A stretch of DNA of 64,000 nucleotides from positions 1 to 64,000 of the forward strand of contig JAKOYD010000147.1 in the NCBI GenBank assembly GCA_029780695.1, in the 5' to 3' direction. Shown here one piece after another: positions 11,774-20,289 of the stretch (positions within the stretch are counted from its first letter, which is position 1; each line of letters begins with the position of its first letter). A model generated the notes under the pieces. That model saw only the letters and a list, made by a program, of their open reading frames with translations. It had not been told where the DNA came from and did not search any database. A program made the translations under genes and the position numbers. This stretch comes from Pseudomonadota bacterium. GTDB taxonomy: Bacteria; Pseudomonadota; Gammaproteobacteria; Burkholderiales; Burkholderiaceae_C.

Positions 11774-12706
11774 CTACACCGGGTCAGGCGCCAACGCTGA
11801 TCGCCCGGCCAGCCGCGCGGCCGCCAAGTCCCAGCCGGCCCACCCGCAGCTTTTGAACAGCACCGGCCCGCCTTCGTCGCGGGCTTTTTTGTGACCGTTC
11901 ACCACATCGGCCAGTGTGGGCAGTCCACTCACCTCCAGGCCGGCCTGAAGCAGGTCACCCGCCTCGTGCCCGGCATCGGCCGAATCGACCACGATGCGCC
12001 CCTGCGCAGCGATAGCGCGGCACACCGCGGCGTCGATCTCCACCATCCGCGGCGTGAACGCGCCCACGGCGGCGATGAAGGCGTCGGCGCGCGGCTGGCC
12101 GCGCAGCACCACCTCGGTGGCGGGCGTGCAGGTGGCAACCAGGGGGCAATCGGCCAGCGCGGCGTCGGCGTCGCCCACCACCTCGGCCCGCAGGCCCAAC
12201 GCGCGCGCGTGCGCGGCCAGCGACTCGGCGCTGGCGCGGCGGCGCGAGGCGATGCGGAAGTCCGTCACGCCCAGCGCGGCGGCAAATACCTCGACGTGCG
12301 CATAACCCTGCACGCCCGCGCCGACGATGAGCATCGGCCCCGCCAGGTTCGGCGCCAGCCAGCGCGCGGCCAGGGCCGACACGGCGGCGGTGCGCCGGCC
12401 GGTGACCGTGGGCCCGTCCAGGATCAGGCGGCGTTCGCCCGTGGCGACGTCGAACACCGTCACGTCGCCCTGAATGGTCGCCCGGTCGGTGCCTGCGTTG
12501 GCGGGCGTGAAGGTGATGAGCTTGGTCATCGCCGTGCGCTCGTCGCAGCCGGGCATGGCAAACAGGAAGGCGCCCGCGGCCATCGGCAGCACGGTGCGCG
12601 GCGGCACCTGCACCGTGTCGTCGGCCAGCAGGGCCTCGATTTCATCGACCAGCGGCGCCCAGGGCAGGCGCGCGGCGGTGGCGGCAGCGTCGAGCAGGAT
12701 GTTCAT
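11774..12706 (-). CDS. Ornithine cyclodeaminase / mu-crystallin family protein (probable 1-pyrroline-2-carboxylate reductase)
   Basis: A 310-residue NAD(P)-dependent enzyme. The Rossmann motif GAGVQGYAHVEVF (about residue 125) and the family stretches KLITFTPANAG, GDVTVFDVATGERRL and GAFTPRMVEID are clear. Members include ornithine cyclodeaminase, 1-pyrroline-2-carboxylate and 1-piperideine-2-carboxylate reductases and ketimine reductases; the exact substrate is uncertain. ATG 12706 is chosen over upstream in-frame starts because MNILLDAAATA begins like relatives. It is downstream of pcp on the same strand, so both could be involved in proline or glutamate-type amino acid breakdown. Confidence 0.85.
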   Translation of the reverse strand: MNILLDAAATAARLPWAPLVDEIEALLADDTVQVPPRTVLPMAAGAFLFAMPGCDERTAMTKLITFTPANAGTDRATIQGDVTVFDVATGERRLILDGPTVTGRRTAAVSALAARWLAPNLAGPMLIVGAGVQGYAHVEVFAAALGVTDFRIASRRRASAESLAAHARALGLRAEVVGDADAALADCPLVATCTPATEVVLRGQPRADAFIAAVGAFTPRMVEIDAAVCRAIAAQGRIVVDSADAGHEAGDLLQAGLEVSGLPTLADVVNGHKKARDEGGPVLFKSCGWAGWDLAAARLAGRSALAPDPV

Positions 12707-12756
12707 GCGGGACATTCTGGCAGCCGCCGGGCCGGACGCTGGCGACACCACGTCTT

Positions 12757-12815
12757 AGCTATCATAAAAATAGCTGCTCGCGCTGCCACGGCAAGCGCCA
12801 GACCCACTTTTTGTC
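12757..12815 (+). repeat. R1 dispersed repeat (long copy)
   Basis: AGCTAT-CATAAAA-ATAGCT, then CGCGCTG-CCACG-GCAAGCGC, then CAGACCC and ACTTTTTGTC. It lies between pcp and the cyclodeaminase-like gene and is the best match for the copy inside uup. Confidence 0.75.
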
Positions 12816-13500
12816 AATCAATGGCACCGCCAGTGGCACGCACGTCATCTTGCACCGTCAGCGCGGTGCGCAGGCCCACGCGCACGCCTTCAACCATCGC
12901 ATCCAGCGGCAAACTGGGCGCGCCCTGCTCGGGCAACAGGGGCACATGGATGAAGCCGCCGCGCGTGCCCGAGAAGCCGCGCGCCGTGGCCAGGCGGTGC
13001 ATCAGACCATAGAACACGTGGTTGCAGACGAAGGTGCCAGCGGTCTGCGAAATTTCGGCCGGCACGCCGGCGGCCTGAATGGCCTGCTGCATGGCCTTGA
13101 TGGGCAGCGTGCTGAAATAGGCCGCGGGCGCACCGGCGACCACCGGCGTGTCGATCGGCTGCGCGCCGGCGTTGTCGGCGATGCGTGCGTCGTCGACGTT
13201 GATGGCGATGCGTTCCAGCGACAGCGCGGCGCGCGTGGCCGCCAGGCCCAGGCAGACGATCAGCGCGGGCCGGTGCGCGGCCATCAACGCCCGCAAGTGC
13301 TGGAGCGATGCGCCGAACTCGGTCGGCAACTGCGCGGCGACGATGCGGTGGCCGGCCACGCGCTTGCCGTGCAGCGCCTGGGCGATGAGCCAGCTGGGGT
13401 TGAGCGCGTCGCCGCCAAACGGGTCAAACCCTGTCAGCAACACGCGGGGTGGTTTGTGGCGCTTGTCTGACGGGCGCCGGGGGGTGGGGGCAGCTACCAT
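12814..13500 (-). CDS. pcp: Pyroglutamyl-peptidase I
   Basis: A 228-residue cysteine peptidase that removes N-terminal pyroglutamate from peptides. The PGFDPFGG-like start is present as LLTGFDPFGGDALNPS. The catalytic triad is recognisable: Glu in LSLERIAIN, Cys in GTFVCNHVFYG, and His in GFIHVPLLPEQ. ATG 13500 gives an N-terminal extension of about 18 residues relative to typical Pcp; a later start is possible but none is obvious. Its last bases overlap the end of an R1 repeat. Cytoplasmic. Confidence 0.92.
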   Translation of the reverse strand: MVAAPTPRRPSDKRHKPPRVLLTGFDPFGGDALNPSWLIAQALHGKRVAGHRIVAAQLPTEFGASLQHLRALMAAHRPALIVCLGLAATRAALSLERIAINVDDARIADNAGAQPIDTPVVAGAPAAYFSTLPIKAMQQAIQAAGVPAEISQTAGTFVCNHVFYGLMHRLATARGFSGTRGGFIHVPLLPEQGAPSLPLDAMVEGVRVGLRTALTVQDDVRATGGAID

Positions 13501-13539
13501 AGCGGCAATTTAGCGCAGCGGCGCGGCAGGAGCGACACG

Positions 13540-14418
13540 ATGAGATGGGAAGGCGAACGGCAGTCGGACAACGTGGAAGATCGGCGCGCCGGCGGTGGCG
13601 GAGGCGGCGGCGGGTTCGGCTTTGGTGGCCGCAGCATCGGCATTGGCACCATCGTCATCGCGTTGCTGGCGTGGGGGGTGTTCGGCATCAACCCGCTGAC
13701 GACGATTGGCGTGCTGGGTGGGGCCGGTTCGCCGCAGGTGGTGCAGCAAGGGCCGGCGCAGAAGCCGCCGGCCAATGACGCGGGCGCGGCGTTTGTGTCC
13801 ACCGTGCTGGCGTCCACCGAAGACGCGTGGACGCAGGTGTTTCGCCAAGGCGGCGCGCAGTACCGGCCGCCCAAGCTGGTGCTGTTCCGCGGTGTGACGC
13901 CCACGGCCTGCGGCACCGGCCAGGCAGCCATGGGGCCGTTTTATTGCCCCGGCGACCAGAAGGTCTACCTGGACATGAACTTCTTCGACACGCTCAGCCG
14001 CCAGTTGGGCGCGCCGGGCGAATTCGCGCGCGCCTACGTGGTGGCGCACGAGGTGGGGCACCACGTGCAGACGCTGCTGGGCACCACCGCCAAGGTGGAC
14101 GGCTTGCGCGGCCGCGTCAGCGAGCGCGAAAACAACGCCCTGTCGGTGCGCATGGAACTGCAGGCCGACTGCTTTGCCGGCATCTGGGCCAACAAGTCGC
14201 AGCAAGCCAAGAACTGGCTGGATCAGGGCGACATCGAATCGGCCATGAATGCGGCCGCGCGCATCGGCGACGACACGCTGCAACGTCAGCAGACCGGCGC
14301 GGTGCGTCCCGATTCCTTCACCCACGGCAGCAGCGCCCAGCGCCAACGCTGGTTCATGCAGGGGCTGAAGACGGGCAGCGTGCAGGCGTGCGATACCTTC
14401 AACGCGCAGAGTTTGTAA
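13540..14418 (+). CDS. Neutral zinc metallopeptidase, YpfJ family
   Basis: A 292-residue protein of the YpfJ/KPN_02809 family. A polar start with a glycine-rich stretch (about residues 15-30) is followed by one membrane helix (about 33-60). The putative peptidase domain carries the zinc motif HEVGHHVQ (about residue 170), preceded by FYCPGDQKVYLDMNFF and followed by the MELQADCFAG segment that supplies the third ligand. Family length and domain order are normal. It is divergent from pcp with a 39-base gap. Function of the family is poorly known. An R2 repeat begins directly after its TAA stop. Confidence 0.9.
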   Translation: MRWEGERQSDNVEDRRAGGGGGGGGFGFGGRSIGIGTIVIALLAWGVFGINPLTTIGVLGGAGSPQVVQQGPAQKPPANDAGAAFVSTVLASTEDAWTQVFRQGGAQYRPPKLVLFRGVTPTACGTGQAAMGPFYCPGDQKVYLDMNFFDTLSRQLGAPGEFARAYVVAHEVGHHVQTLLGTTAKVDGLRGRVSERENNALSVRMELQADCFAGIWANKSQQAKNWLDQGDIESAMNAAARIGDDTLQRQQTGAVRPDSFTHGSSAQRQRWFMQGLKTGSVQACDTFNAQSL

Positions 14419-14518
14419 CCCCCTGAGTCGGCCTGCGGCCGCCATCCCCCAAAGGGGACAACGCCAGTCGCCGGCACAGGTCCGGCGATGGCGTTCTGGC
14501 GCGGCCTGCTTCGCGGCC
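14419..14518 (-). repeat. R2 dispersed repeat, copy A
   Basis: Begins with CCCCCTGAG at the base after the YpfJ-family TAA stop and ends GCGGCC. It contains CCCCCAAAGGGG and CCGGCACAGGTCCGG hairpins. Copies A, R1 (14567-14612) and B fill the gene-free stretch 14419-14774; I see nothing else there except the start of rhlE. Confidence 0.75.
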
Positions 14519-14566
14519 ACTGGAAGGCGGCTTGCTGCGCAGCCGCTTTTTATGGGCGGTTTGTGG

Positions 14567-14612
14567 GGCTAGCGCTTGACTGACGTGCGGCTGTCACTAT
14601 TAAAAATGTAGT
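14567..14612 (-). repeat. R1 dispersed repeat
   Basis: AGCGCTTGA ... with a poor second arm, then CACTATTAAAAATGTAG. It sits between two oppositely oriented R2 copies. Confidence 0.6.
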
Positions 14613-14649
14613 TCCCGTCGTTTTCAGGTCGCTGGCAAGAGGTATCTGT

Positions 14650-14747
14650 GGCCGCGCAGCAGGCCATTTCGGGCCGGCGCGGAGCGGGCTTGGCCCGGCC
14701 GCTGACGGCGTCCCCTTGGGGAAGCCGCGACAGCGGCACAGGGGTGG
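14650..14747 (+). repeat. R2 dispersed repeat, copy B
   Basis: GGCCGCGCAGCAGGCC at the start; CCCCTTGGGG and GCCGCGACAGCGGC hairpins at the end. It is 28 bases upstream of the rhlE start and is the one copy not next to a stop codon. Confidence 0.75.
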
Positions 14748-14774
14748 CCCATTTCTTGCGACAATACGGGGTTG

Positions 14775-16232
14775 ATGACTGAAACCGCTTTACAACCCTA
14801 TTCCTCCCTCGCGCTGGCCGAGCCGCTGAAGCGCGCCGTGGCCGACATGGGCTACGAGAACATGACGCCGATCCAGGCGCAGGCCATTCCGGTGGTGCTG
14901 GCGGGGCAGGACGTGATGGGCGCGGCCCAGACGGGCACCGGCAAGACGGCCGCCTTCTCGCTGCCGCTGCTGCAGCGCCTGCTCAAGCACGAAACGGCCT
15001 CGCTGTCGCCCGCCCGCCACCCGGTGCGCGCGCTGGTGCTGCTGCCCACGCGCGAGCTGGCGGTGCAGGTGGCCGACCAGGTCAAGCAGTACGCCAAGTA
15101 CACGCACCTGCGCAGCGCGGTGGTGTTCGGCGGCATGGACATGAAGCCGCAGACCGAGGAGCTGCGCAAGGGCGTCGAGGTGCTGGTGGCCACGCCCGGC
15201 CGCCTGCTGGACCACATCGAGGCCAAGACGGCGGTGCTGAACCAAGTCGAATACGTGGTGCTGGACGAAGCCGACCGCATGCTGGACATCGGCTTTTTGC
15301 CCGATCTGCAGCGCATCCTGAACTACCTGCCGCGAAGCCGCACCACGCTGCTGTTCAGCGCCACCTTCTCGCCCGAGATCAAGCGCCTGGCCGAAAGCTA
15401 CCTGCAGAACCCGGTGCTGATCGAAGTCGCGCGGCCCAACGCCACCGCGGCCACGGTCGAGCAGCACTTCTACCTGCTGGACGACGACGACAAGCGCCGC
15501 GCCATCCGCCAGGTGCTGAAAGACAAGCAGTTGCGCCAGGCCTTCGTGTTCTGCAACAGCAAGCTGGGCACGGCGCGGCTGGCGCGTGCGCTGGAGCGCG
15601 ATGGCCTGAAAACCACTGCCCTGCACGGCGACAAGAGCCAGGACGAGCGGCTGAAGTCGCTCGAAGCATTCAAGCAGGGCGAGGTCGACCTGCTGGTGGC
15701 CACCGACGTGGCGGCGCGCGGGCTGGATATCAAGGACGTGCCGGCTGTCTTCAACTACGACGTGCCCTTCCACGCCGAAGACTACGTGCACCGCATCGGC
15801 CGCACGGGCCGCGCCGGCGCCTCGGGCGTGGCGGTGACGCTGGTCACCAAGGCCGACCAGCGCCTGATGGGCGAGCTCGAAAAGCTGCTCAAGACCAAGA
15901 TCGAGGTTGAGCACCTGCAGTTCGAGGAAGAGCGCCCGCGTGGCCGCCAGAACGACGGCCGCCGCCGCTGGCAGGGCGAAGAAACCGGCGACGTGCGCGA
16001 CGACGTGCGACGCGAACGCAGCGAACGCCGCTACCCCGAGCGCCGCGCTGCCGCGCCCGCGCCGGTCGATCCGTTCTTCAACCAGCCCTACGAGGCGCCC
16101 GAGGCGCAGGAAGAAGCGCCCGCGTGGGAGCAAAAAGGCCGCCCGGCCCGTGCCGGCGTGTCGGCCAACATCAAGCCCAAGCGCAAGGTGGCCGCGCTGT
16201 TCAAGGCGCCCGACAGCACGCCGCAGACGTGA
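14775..16232 (+). CDS. rhlE: ATP-dependent RNA helicase RhlE (DEAD-box)
   Basis: A 485-residue DEAD-box helicase. The motifs appear in order: TPIQAQAIP (Q motif), AQTGTGKT (I), PTRELAVQ (Ia), DEAD (II), SATF (III), ARGLDIKDV (V) and HRIGRTGR (VI). A basic, Arg-rich tail from about residue 385 is typical of RhlE and helps bind RNA. It unwinds RNA during ribosome assembly and degradation in the cytoplasm. ATG 14775 is chosen over a TTG three bases upstream. It converges with the DUF445 gene. Confidence 0.93.
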   Translation: MTETALQPYSSLALAEPLKRAVADMGYENMTPIQAQAIPVVLAGQDVMGAAQTGTGKTAAFSLPLLQRLLKHETASLSPARHPVRALVLLPTRELAVQVADQVKQYAKYTHLRSAVVFGGMDMKPQTEELRKGVEVLVATPGRLLDHIEAKTAVLNQVEYVVLDEADRMLDIGFLPDLQRILNYLPRSRTTLLFSATFSPEIKRLAESYLQNPVLIEVARPNATAATVEQHFYLLDDDDKRRAIRQVLKDKQLRQAFVFCNSKLGTARLARALERDGLKTTALHGDKSQDERLKSLEAFKQGEVDLLVATDVAARGLDIKDVPAVFNYDVPFHAEDYVHRIGRTGRAGASGVAVTLVTKADQRLMGELEKLLKTKIEVEHLQFEEERPRGRQNDGRRRWQGEETGDVRDDVRRERSERRYPERRAAAPAPVDPFFNQPYEAPEAQEEAPAWEQKGRPARAGVSANIKPKRKVAALFKAPDSTPQT

Positions 16233-16260
16233 GGCCCGCGCCGCCCCGGCGGCAGCGAAT

Positions 16261-16309
16261 CACTATCAAAAACGTAGCTGTCGGCGCTTTATGGGCCAGC
16301 GCGGTAGCC
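16261..16309 (+). repeat. R1 dispersed repeat
   Basis: CACTATCAAAAACGTAGCTG followed by GGCGCT ... AGCGCGG. It lies 28 bases after the rhlE stop. Confidence 0.65.
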
Positions 16310-16318
16310 TGATTCTTT

Positions 16319-16372
16319 GCTGAAACCGGCGCGTGGCCAGCGCGGCCGGTCTGCGGCGCATGTGGCTTCAGC
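16319..16372. terminator. Nested inverted repeat between convergent rhlE and DUF445 gene
   Basis: GCTGAA ... TTCAGC encloses ACCGGC ... GCCGGT. The structure lies exactly between the two converging genes and covers the DUF445 stop region. A terminator role is inferred from position; no clear T-run follows. Confidence 0.4.
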
Positions 16373-17636
16373 GCCAAGCGTGCGTGGCCGTGTGAATCAG
16401 CAGCCCCACCAGCCCGCCCACCAGCGTGCCGTTGATGCGGATGAACTGCAGGTCGCGCCCGATGTGGCGCTCCAGCTCATCGGTCATTTCGCGCGCATCC
16501 CAGGCCTGCACGCGCGCCACGATGTAGCGGCGGATGTCGTCGCGGTAACGCTCGATCAGCCGCGGCGCGGCGGCCTGCAGTTCGCCATTGATCCAGCCGC
16601 GGATGTCGGCGTCGCCCGTCAGCCGCTCGCCCAGCGTGCGCGCCGCCTGCGTGATGGTGCGGCGGATCGACGAGTCGTGGTGCGCCATGTCGGCCTGCAG
16701 CCAGGCCAGCAATTCGCCCCACAGCTGGTGGATGTAGCTGCCGAGCGCGGGGTTGTCGATCAACTCGCGCTTGAGCCGCTCGCCCCGCGCCTGCAGCGCC
16801 GCGTCGTCCTTCAGCCGCGCCACGAAGCCGTCCACCATGTCGTCAAAGCGCCGGCGCAGGCGGTGCGCGGGGTCGTCGGCCATGTCGATGATGGTCTTGG
16901 CGACGATCACCACCACCTTGCGCGTGGCCAGGCGCGCGGCCACCTGGTCGAGGCCGACGTACTTCAGCGCCTTGACCTCGCGCGCGATGGCCTCGGCGAT
17001 GGTGTCCTGCACGCTGTCTTCGCCCAGCAGGCGGGCCAGCTGCACCAGCACGCCGTCCAGCAGCTCCTGGTGGCGGCGCTCGTGGGTCATGGCCTCCAGC
17101 ACCTGACCGGACAGGCGGGTCACGTCGACCTGCGCCAGGCCACGCCGCGCCAGATCGGCCACGAAGGTGCGCACGCGCTCGTCGTCCAGCGCGCCGACGG
17201 CCCAGCGGCCCACGTCCAGCAGGCGCGCCGCCACGCGGTCGGCGTTGGCCGGATGCGACAGCCAGTCGGCCACGCGGCCGGCGGCGTCGAAGTCGCGCAC
17301 CTTGGCCAGCACCTGGTCGGTCGCCAGGAAGTGCGTGGCGATGAAGCTGCCCAGGTTGTCGCCGATGCGGTTCTTGTTGGCCGGGATGATGGCGGTGTGC
17401 GGAATCGGCAGCCCGAGCGGGTGGCGAAACAGCGCCACCACGGCAAACCAGTCGGCCACGGCGCCGACCATGGCGGCTTCGGCAAAGGCGGCGACGTAGC
17501 CCCATGCGGCGTGGCGCGGCGCCATCGCCGTGGCCAGCGCATACAGGCAGGCCGCGCCCACCAGCAGGCCCAGCGCCAGCCGTTTCATGCCGGCGGCGTC
17601 GCGCGGGCGCCCCAGCAGCGCGTGCGGCACCTTCAT
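16368..17636 (-). CDS. DUF445 domain-containing membrane protein
   Basis: A 422-residue protein of the DUF445 (YjiN-like) family. Two N-terminal hydrophobic segments (about residues 18-60) include the family stretch AAMVGAVADWFAVVALFRHP, followed by IPHTAIIPANKNRIGDNLG. The long middle is helical and charged, and a final hydrophobic segment is near the C-terminus. Function is unknown. The start overlaps the apaH stop as ATGA (17633-17636), so translation is probably coupled to apaH. Confidence 0.88.
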   Translation of the reverse strand: MKVPHALLGRPRDAAGMKRLALGLLVGAACLYALATAMAPRHAAWGYVAAFAEAAMVGAVADWFAVVALFRHPLGLPIPHTAIIPANKNRIGDNLGSFIATHFLATDQVLAKVRDFDAAGRVADWLSHPANADRVAARLLDVGRWAVGALDDERVRTFVADLARRGLAQVDVTRLSGQVLEAMTHERRHQELLDGVLVQLARLLGEDSVQDTIAEAIAREVKALKYVGLDQVAARLATRKVVVIVAKTIIDMADDPAHRLRRRFDDMVDGFVARLKDDAALQARGERLKRELIDNPALGSYIHQLWGELLAWLQADMAHHDSSIRRTITQAARTLGERLTGDADIRGWINGELQAAAPRLIERYRDDIRRYIVARVQAWDAREMTDELERHIGRDLQFIRINGTLVGGLVGLLIHTATHAWR

Positions 17637-18475
17637 GCGGCGCCGCCGGGCTTTTGCGCCTGCGGGCAGCGCACCTGAAACAACTCGATGTCGCGCGGCG
17701 TGGCGCCCACGCGCACGGCGCTCAGCGCGCCGCCCCACACGCAGCCGGTGTCGAGCGAGAGCACGTCGGGCCGGTCCATCCAGCCCAGCATCGACCAGTG
17801 GCCGAACGCCACCACGTCGCTGGCCGTGCGCCGGCCGGGCACGTCAAACCACGGCATGAAGCCCAGCGGCGCACTGGCGCCGGCGGCGTCCTTGGACTCG
17901 AACTCCATCCGGCCGTCGGCGCTGCAAAAGCGCAGCCGCGTCAGGGCGTTGACGATCACGCGCAGCCGCGCCGCGCCCTGCAGGCCGTCGTGCCACTGGT
18001 CGGGCTGGTTGCCATACATCTGGTGCATGAAGACATGCCAGTCGGCGCCTTGCAGCACCCGTTCGACCTCGCCCGCCAGCCGCAGCGCCTGCCCGGCCGT
18101 CCACTGCGGCAGCACGCCGGCATGCACCATCAGCACGCCGCGCTCCTGCAGTGCCAGCGGCCGGTGGCGCAGCCAGTCGAGCAGCGCGTCGCGGTCGGGC
18201 GCGGCCAGGATATCGCCCACCGTGTCGCTGCGATGCGGCTTGCGCACGCCCTGCGCCACGGCCAGCAGGTGCAGGTCGTGGTTGCCCAGCAGGCAGGCCG
18301 CCGCATCGCCCAGCGCCATCGCGCGGCGCAGCACGGCCAGCGAGGCCGGGCCGCGGTTGACCAGGTCGCCCAGCAGCACCAGCCGGTCGCGGCTGGGCGA
18401 AAAGGCCACGGCGTCCAGCAGTCGTTCGAGCGCGCCGTCGCAGCCCTGCACGTCGCCGATCAGATAAAGTGCCAT
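17633..18475 (-). CDS. apaH: Symmetrical bis(5'-nucleosyl)-tetraphosphatase
   Basis: A 280-residue PPP-family phosphoesterase that splits Ap4A into two ADP. Metal-binding motifs are in order: GDVQGC near residue 8, GDLVNRGP, GNHDLHLLAV and a later VHAGVLPQW, with FGHWSMLGW near the C-terminal third. Length is normal. ATG 18475 gives the standard MALYLIGDVQG start; longer frames upstream do not look like the family. The next gene on this strand (DUF445) overlaps it by four bases. The N-terminal codons of the oppositely directed CNNM gene start 44 bp away. Confidence 0.93.
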   Translation of the reverse strand: MALYLIGDVQGCDGALERLLDAVAFSPSRDRLVLLGDLVNRGPASLAVLRRAMALGDAAACLLGNHDLHLLAVAQGVRKPHRSDTVGDILAAPDRDALLDWLRHRPLALQERGVLMVHAGVLPQWTAGQALRLAGEVERVLQGADWHVFMHQMYGNQPDQWHDGLQGAARLRVIVNALTRLRFCSADGRMEFESKDAAGASAPLGFMPWFDVPGRRTASDVVAFGHWSMLGWMDRPDVLSLDTGCVWGGALSAVRVGATPRDIELFQVRCPQAQKPGGAA

Positions 18476-18519
18476 TTCTTCATTTTCCACCGGGCAGCCC
18501 TCTCCCTGGCCCGGCATGC

Positions 18520-19827
18520 ATGGATTTACTGCTGATTGTTTTTCTGACCCTGCTCAACGGCCTGTTCGCCATGTCGGAACTCGCCATCGCCTCGTCGCGC
18601 CGGGCGCGGCTGGCGGCGATGGAAGAAAGCGGCGACAGCGGCGCCGGCGCGGCGTTGCGGCTGATGGACCGGCCCACGCAGTTTCTGTCGACCGTGCAGG
18701 TCGGCATCACGTCCATCGGCATGCTCAACGGCATCGTCGGCGAGGCGGCCTTCAGCGGCCCCGTGGCGGACTGGCTGGGCGGGCTGGGGCTGAGCGAGAA
18801 GGTGGCCGCTTTCGTGGCCACCGCGCTGGTGGTGACCGCGATCACCTTCACCACCATCATTTTTGGCGAACTGGTGCCCAAGCGCATCGGCCAGATGTTT
18901 CCCGAAGCCGTGGCGCGCTGGATTGCGCAGCCCATGACCTGGCTGGCCACGGCGGCCAAACCTTTTGTGGCCCTGCTTTCGCTATGCACGCAGGCTATTT
19001 TGAAGCTGCTGCGAATCGATGAATCGCACGCGCGCGCGGTGACGGCAGAAGAAATATCGGCCAGCCTGGAAGAAGGCGTGGACGCCGGCCTGATCGAAAA
19101 GCACGAACACCAGATGGTGCGCAACGTGTTTCACCTGGACGACCGCTCGCTGACGTCGCTGATGGTGCCGCGTGGCGAAATCGAATGGCTCGATGCCGAT
19201 CTCACCGTGAAGCAGGCGCTGGATTATGTGGCGGCGCAGGGCGAAAGCGGCGCGCATTCGTGGTATCCGGTGTGCCACGGCAGCCTGGACGACGTGGTTG
19301 GCGTAATTGCCGCGGCCCGCCTGATTGAATTGGGCCACGCCTCGGAAGAGCGGGTGCAAGACCATGCCGTGGCGGCCGTATTCGTGCCGGAAACGCTGAG
19401 CGGCATGGAATTGCTGGAGCAGTTGCGCGCCAAATCCGGCCGCATGGTGTTCGTGGTGGACGAATATGGCGTGGTGCAGGGCCTGATGACGCCGCGCGAC
19501 CTGCTTGAAGCGATTACCGGCGAACTCAAACCCGGCGCCCACGTGGACGCCTGGGCCACGCCGCAAGGCGACGGCAGCTGGTTGCTGGACGGCTTGATGC
19601 CGGTCAACGAAATGAAGGCGCGGCTGGATATTGACGAATTGCCGCACGAGGACAAAGGCCGCTACAACACAGTGGCCGGGCTGCTGCTGTCCGTGGCGGG
19701 GCATTTGCCCGAAGTAGGTGCCGTGATCGAAGCGGCGGACTGGGATTTCGAGGTGCTGAAAATGGAGGGCCGGCGTATCGAACGGGTTTTGGCTCGCCCC
19801 GCGCCACCCCCTGATCCGGGTGACTGA
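18520..19827 (+). CDS. CNNM/CorC-like (hemolysin-family) membrane protein, first paralogue
   Basis: A 435-residue protein with an N-terminal DUF21/CNNM transmembrane domain (about residues 1-190), a CBS-domain pair (about 205-330), and a C-terminal CorC_HlyC domain (about 345-430). NGLFAMSELAIASSRRARL and FTTIIFGELVPKRIGQ are family signatures. Related proteins (YtfL, YfjD, CorB/CNNM) are linked to Mg/Co export or divalent cation tolerance; a true haemolysin role is unlikely. ATG 18520 begins the first helix MDLLLIVFL. A second paralogue is encoded at 22442, only 2.6 kb away. Confidence 0.9.
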   Translation: MDLLLIVFLTLLNGLFAMSELAIASSRRARLAAMEESGDSGAGAALRLMDRPTQFLSTVQVGITSIGMLNGIVGEAAFSGPVADWLGGLGLSEKVAAFVATALVVTAITFTTIIFGELVPKRIGQMFPEAVARWIAQPMTWLATAAKPFVALLSLCTQAILKLLRIDESHARAVTAEEISASLEEGVDAGLIEKHEHQMVRNVFHLDDRSLTSLMVPRGEIEWLDADLTVKQALDYVAAQGESGAHSWYPVCHGSLDDVVGVIAAARLIELGHASEERVQDHAVAAVFVPETLSGMELLEQLRAKSGRMVFVVDEYGVVQGLMTPRDLLEAITGELKPGAHVDAWATPQGDGSWLLDGLMPVNEMKARLDIDELPHEDKGRYNTVAGLLLSVAGHLPEVGAVIEAADWDFEVLKMEGRRIERVLARPAPPPDPGD

Positions 19828-19904
19828 ACGCCGCGCACTGGATTATGGTGACCGAATGATCGAATGGTGCTACATTTCCATCCATCATTTCAAAAGGTGG
19901 ATTC

Positions 19905-20198
19905 ATGGCGACCTATAAAGAATTGCTGCAGCAACAACAGGCACTGGCGATTGAAGTTGAAAACGCGCGCCGGCGCGAGATTTCCGATGCCGTCACGCAG
20001 GTGCGAAACCTGATCAGTGAATTCGGTTTGAGCGAGCGCGACGTATTCCCGGCTGGCCGCAAGACCAGTGGTCCGCGCGCTGGCGGCAAAGTGCCCCCCA
20101 AATACCGTGATCCGTCTACCGGCCAGACCTGGACCGGGCGCGGCAAAGCCCCGAAATGGATCGACGGCAAGGACCGCAACAAATTCCTGATCGCGTGA
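19905..20198 (+). CDS. H-NS family nucleoid-associated protein
   Basis: A 97-residue DNA-binding protein of the H-NS/Bph3/BpH-like group common in Burkholderiales. The N-terminal half is a helical dimerisation region (about residues 1-45). The C-terminal half has the DNA-binding core: PPKYRDP, TWTGRGKAPKW (the H-NS loop that contacts the minor groove) and the KFLI end. ATG 19905 has an AAAGGTGG ribosome site. A Rho-independent terminator follows at 20225-20247. It silences AT-rich DNA; the targets cannot be read from here. Confidence 0.93.
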   Translation: MATYKELLQQQQALAIEVENARRREISDAVTQVRNLISEFGLSERDVFPAGRKTSGPRAGGKVPPKYRDPSTGQTWTGRGKAPKWIDGKDRNKFLIA

Positions 20199-20224
20199 AT
20201 CGGCGGGTTTCGTCGCCCTCCCCC

Positions 20225-20247
20225 AGGCGCCTGCGAGGCGCCTTTTT
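20225..20247 (+). terminator. Rho-independent terminator of the H-NS gene
   Basis: AGGCGCC and GGCGCCT form a 7-bp stem around TGCGA, followed by TTTTT. It is 27 bases after the H-NS stop. Confidence 0.8.
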
Positions 20248-20289
20248 CATGCCTGGAACCGGTGCGCGGCGCGGGCCATCCAAGCGGAC

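Noticed and set aside
18976-19005. R1-like patch in the first CNNM gene; similar patches near 24343 and 31596
   Set aside because: Only short GCTAT/GCGC words match and the hairpins do not form, so I did not list them as copies.
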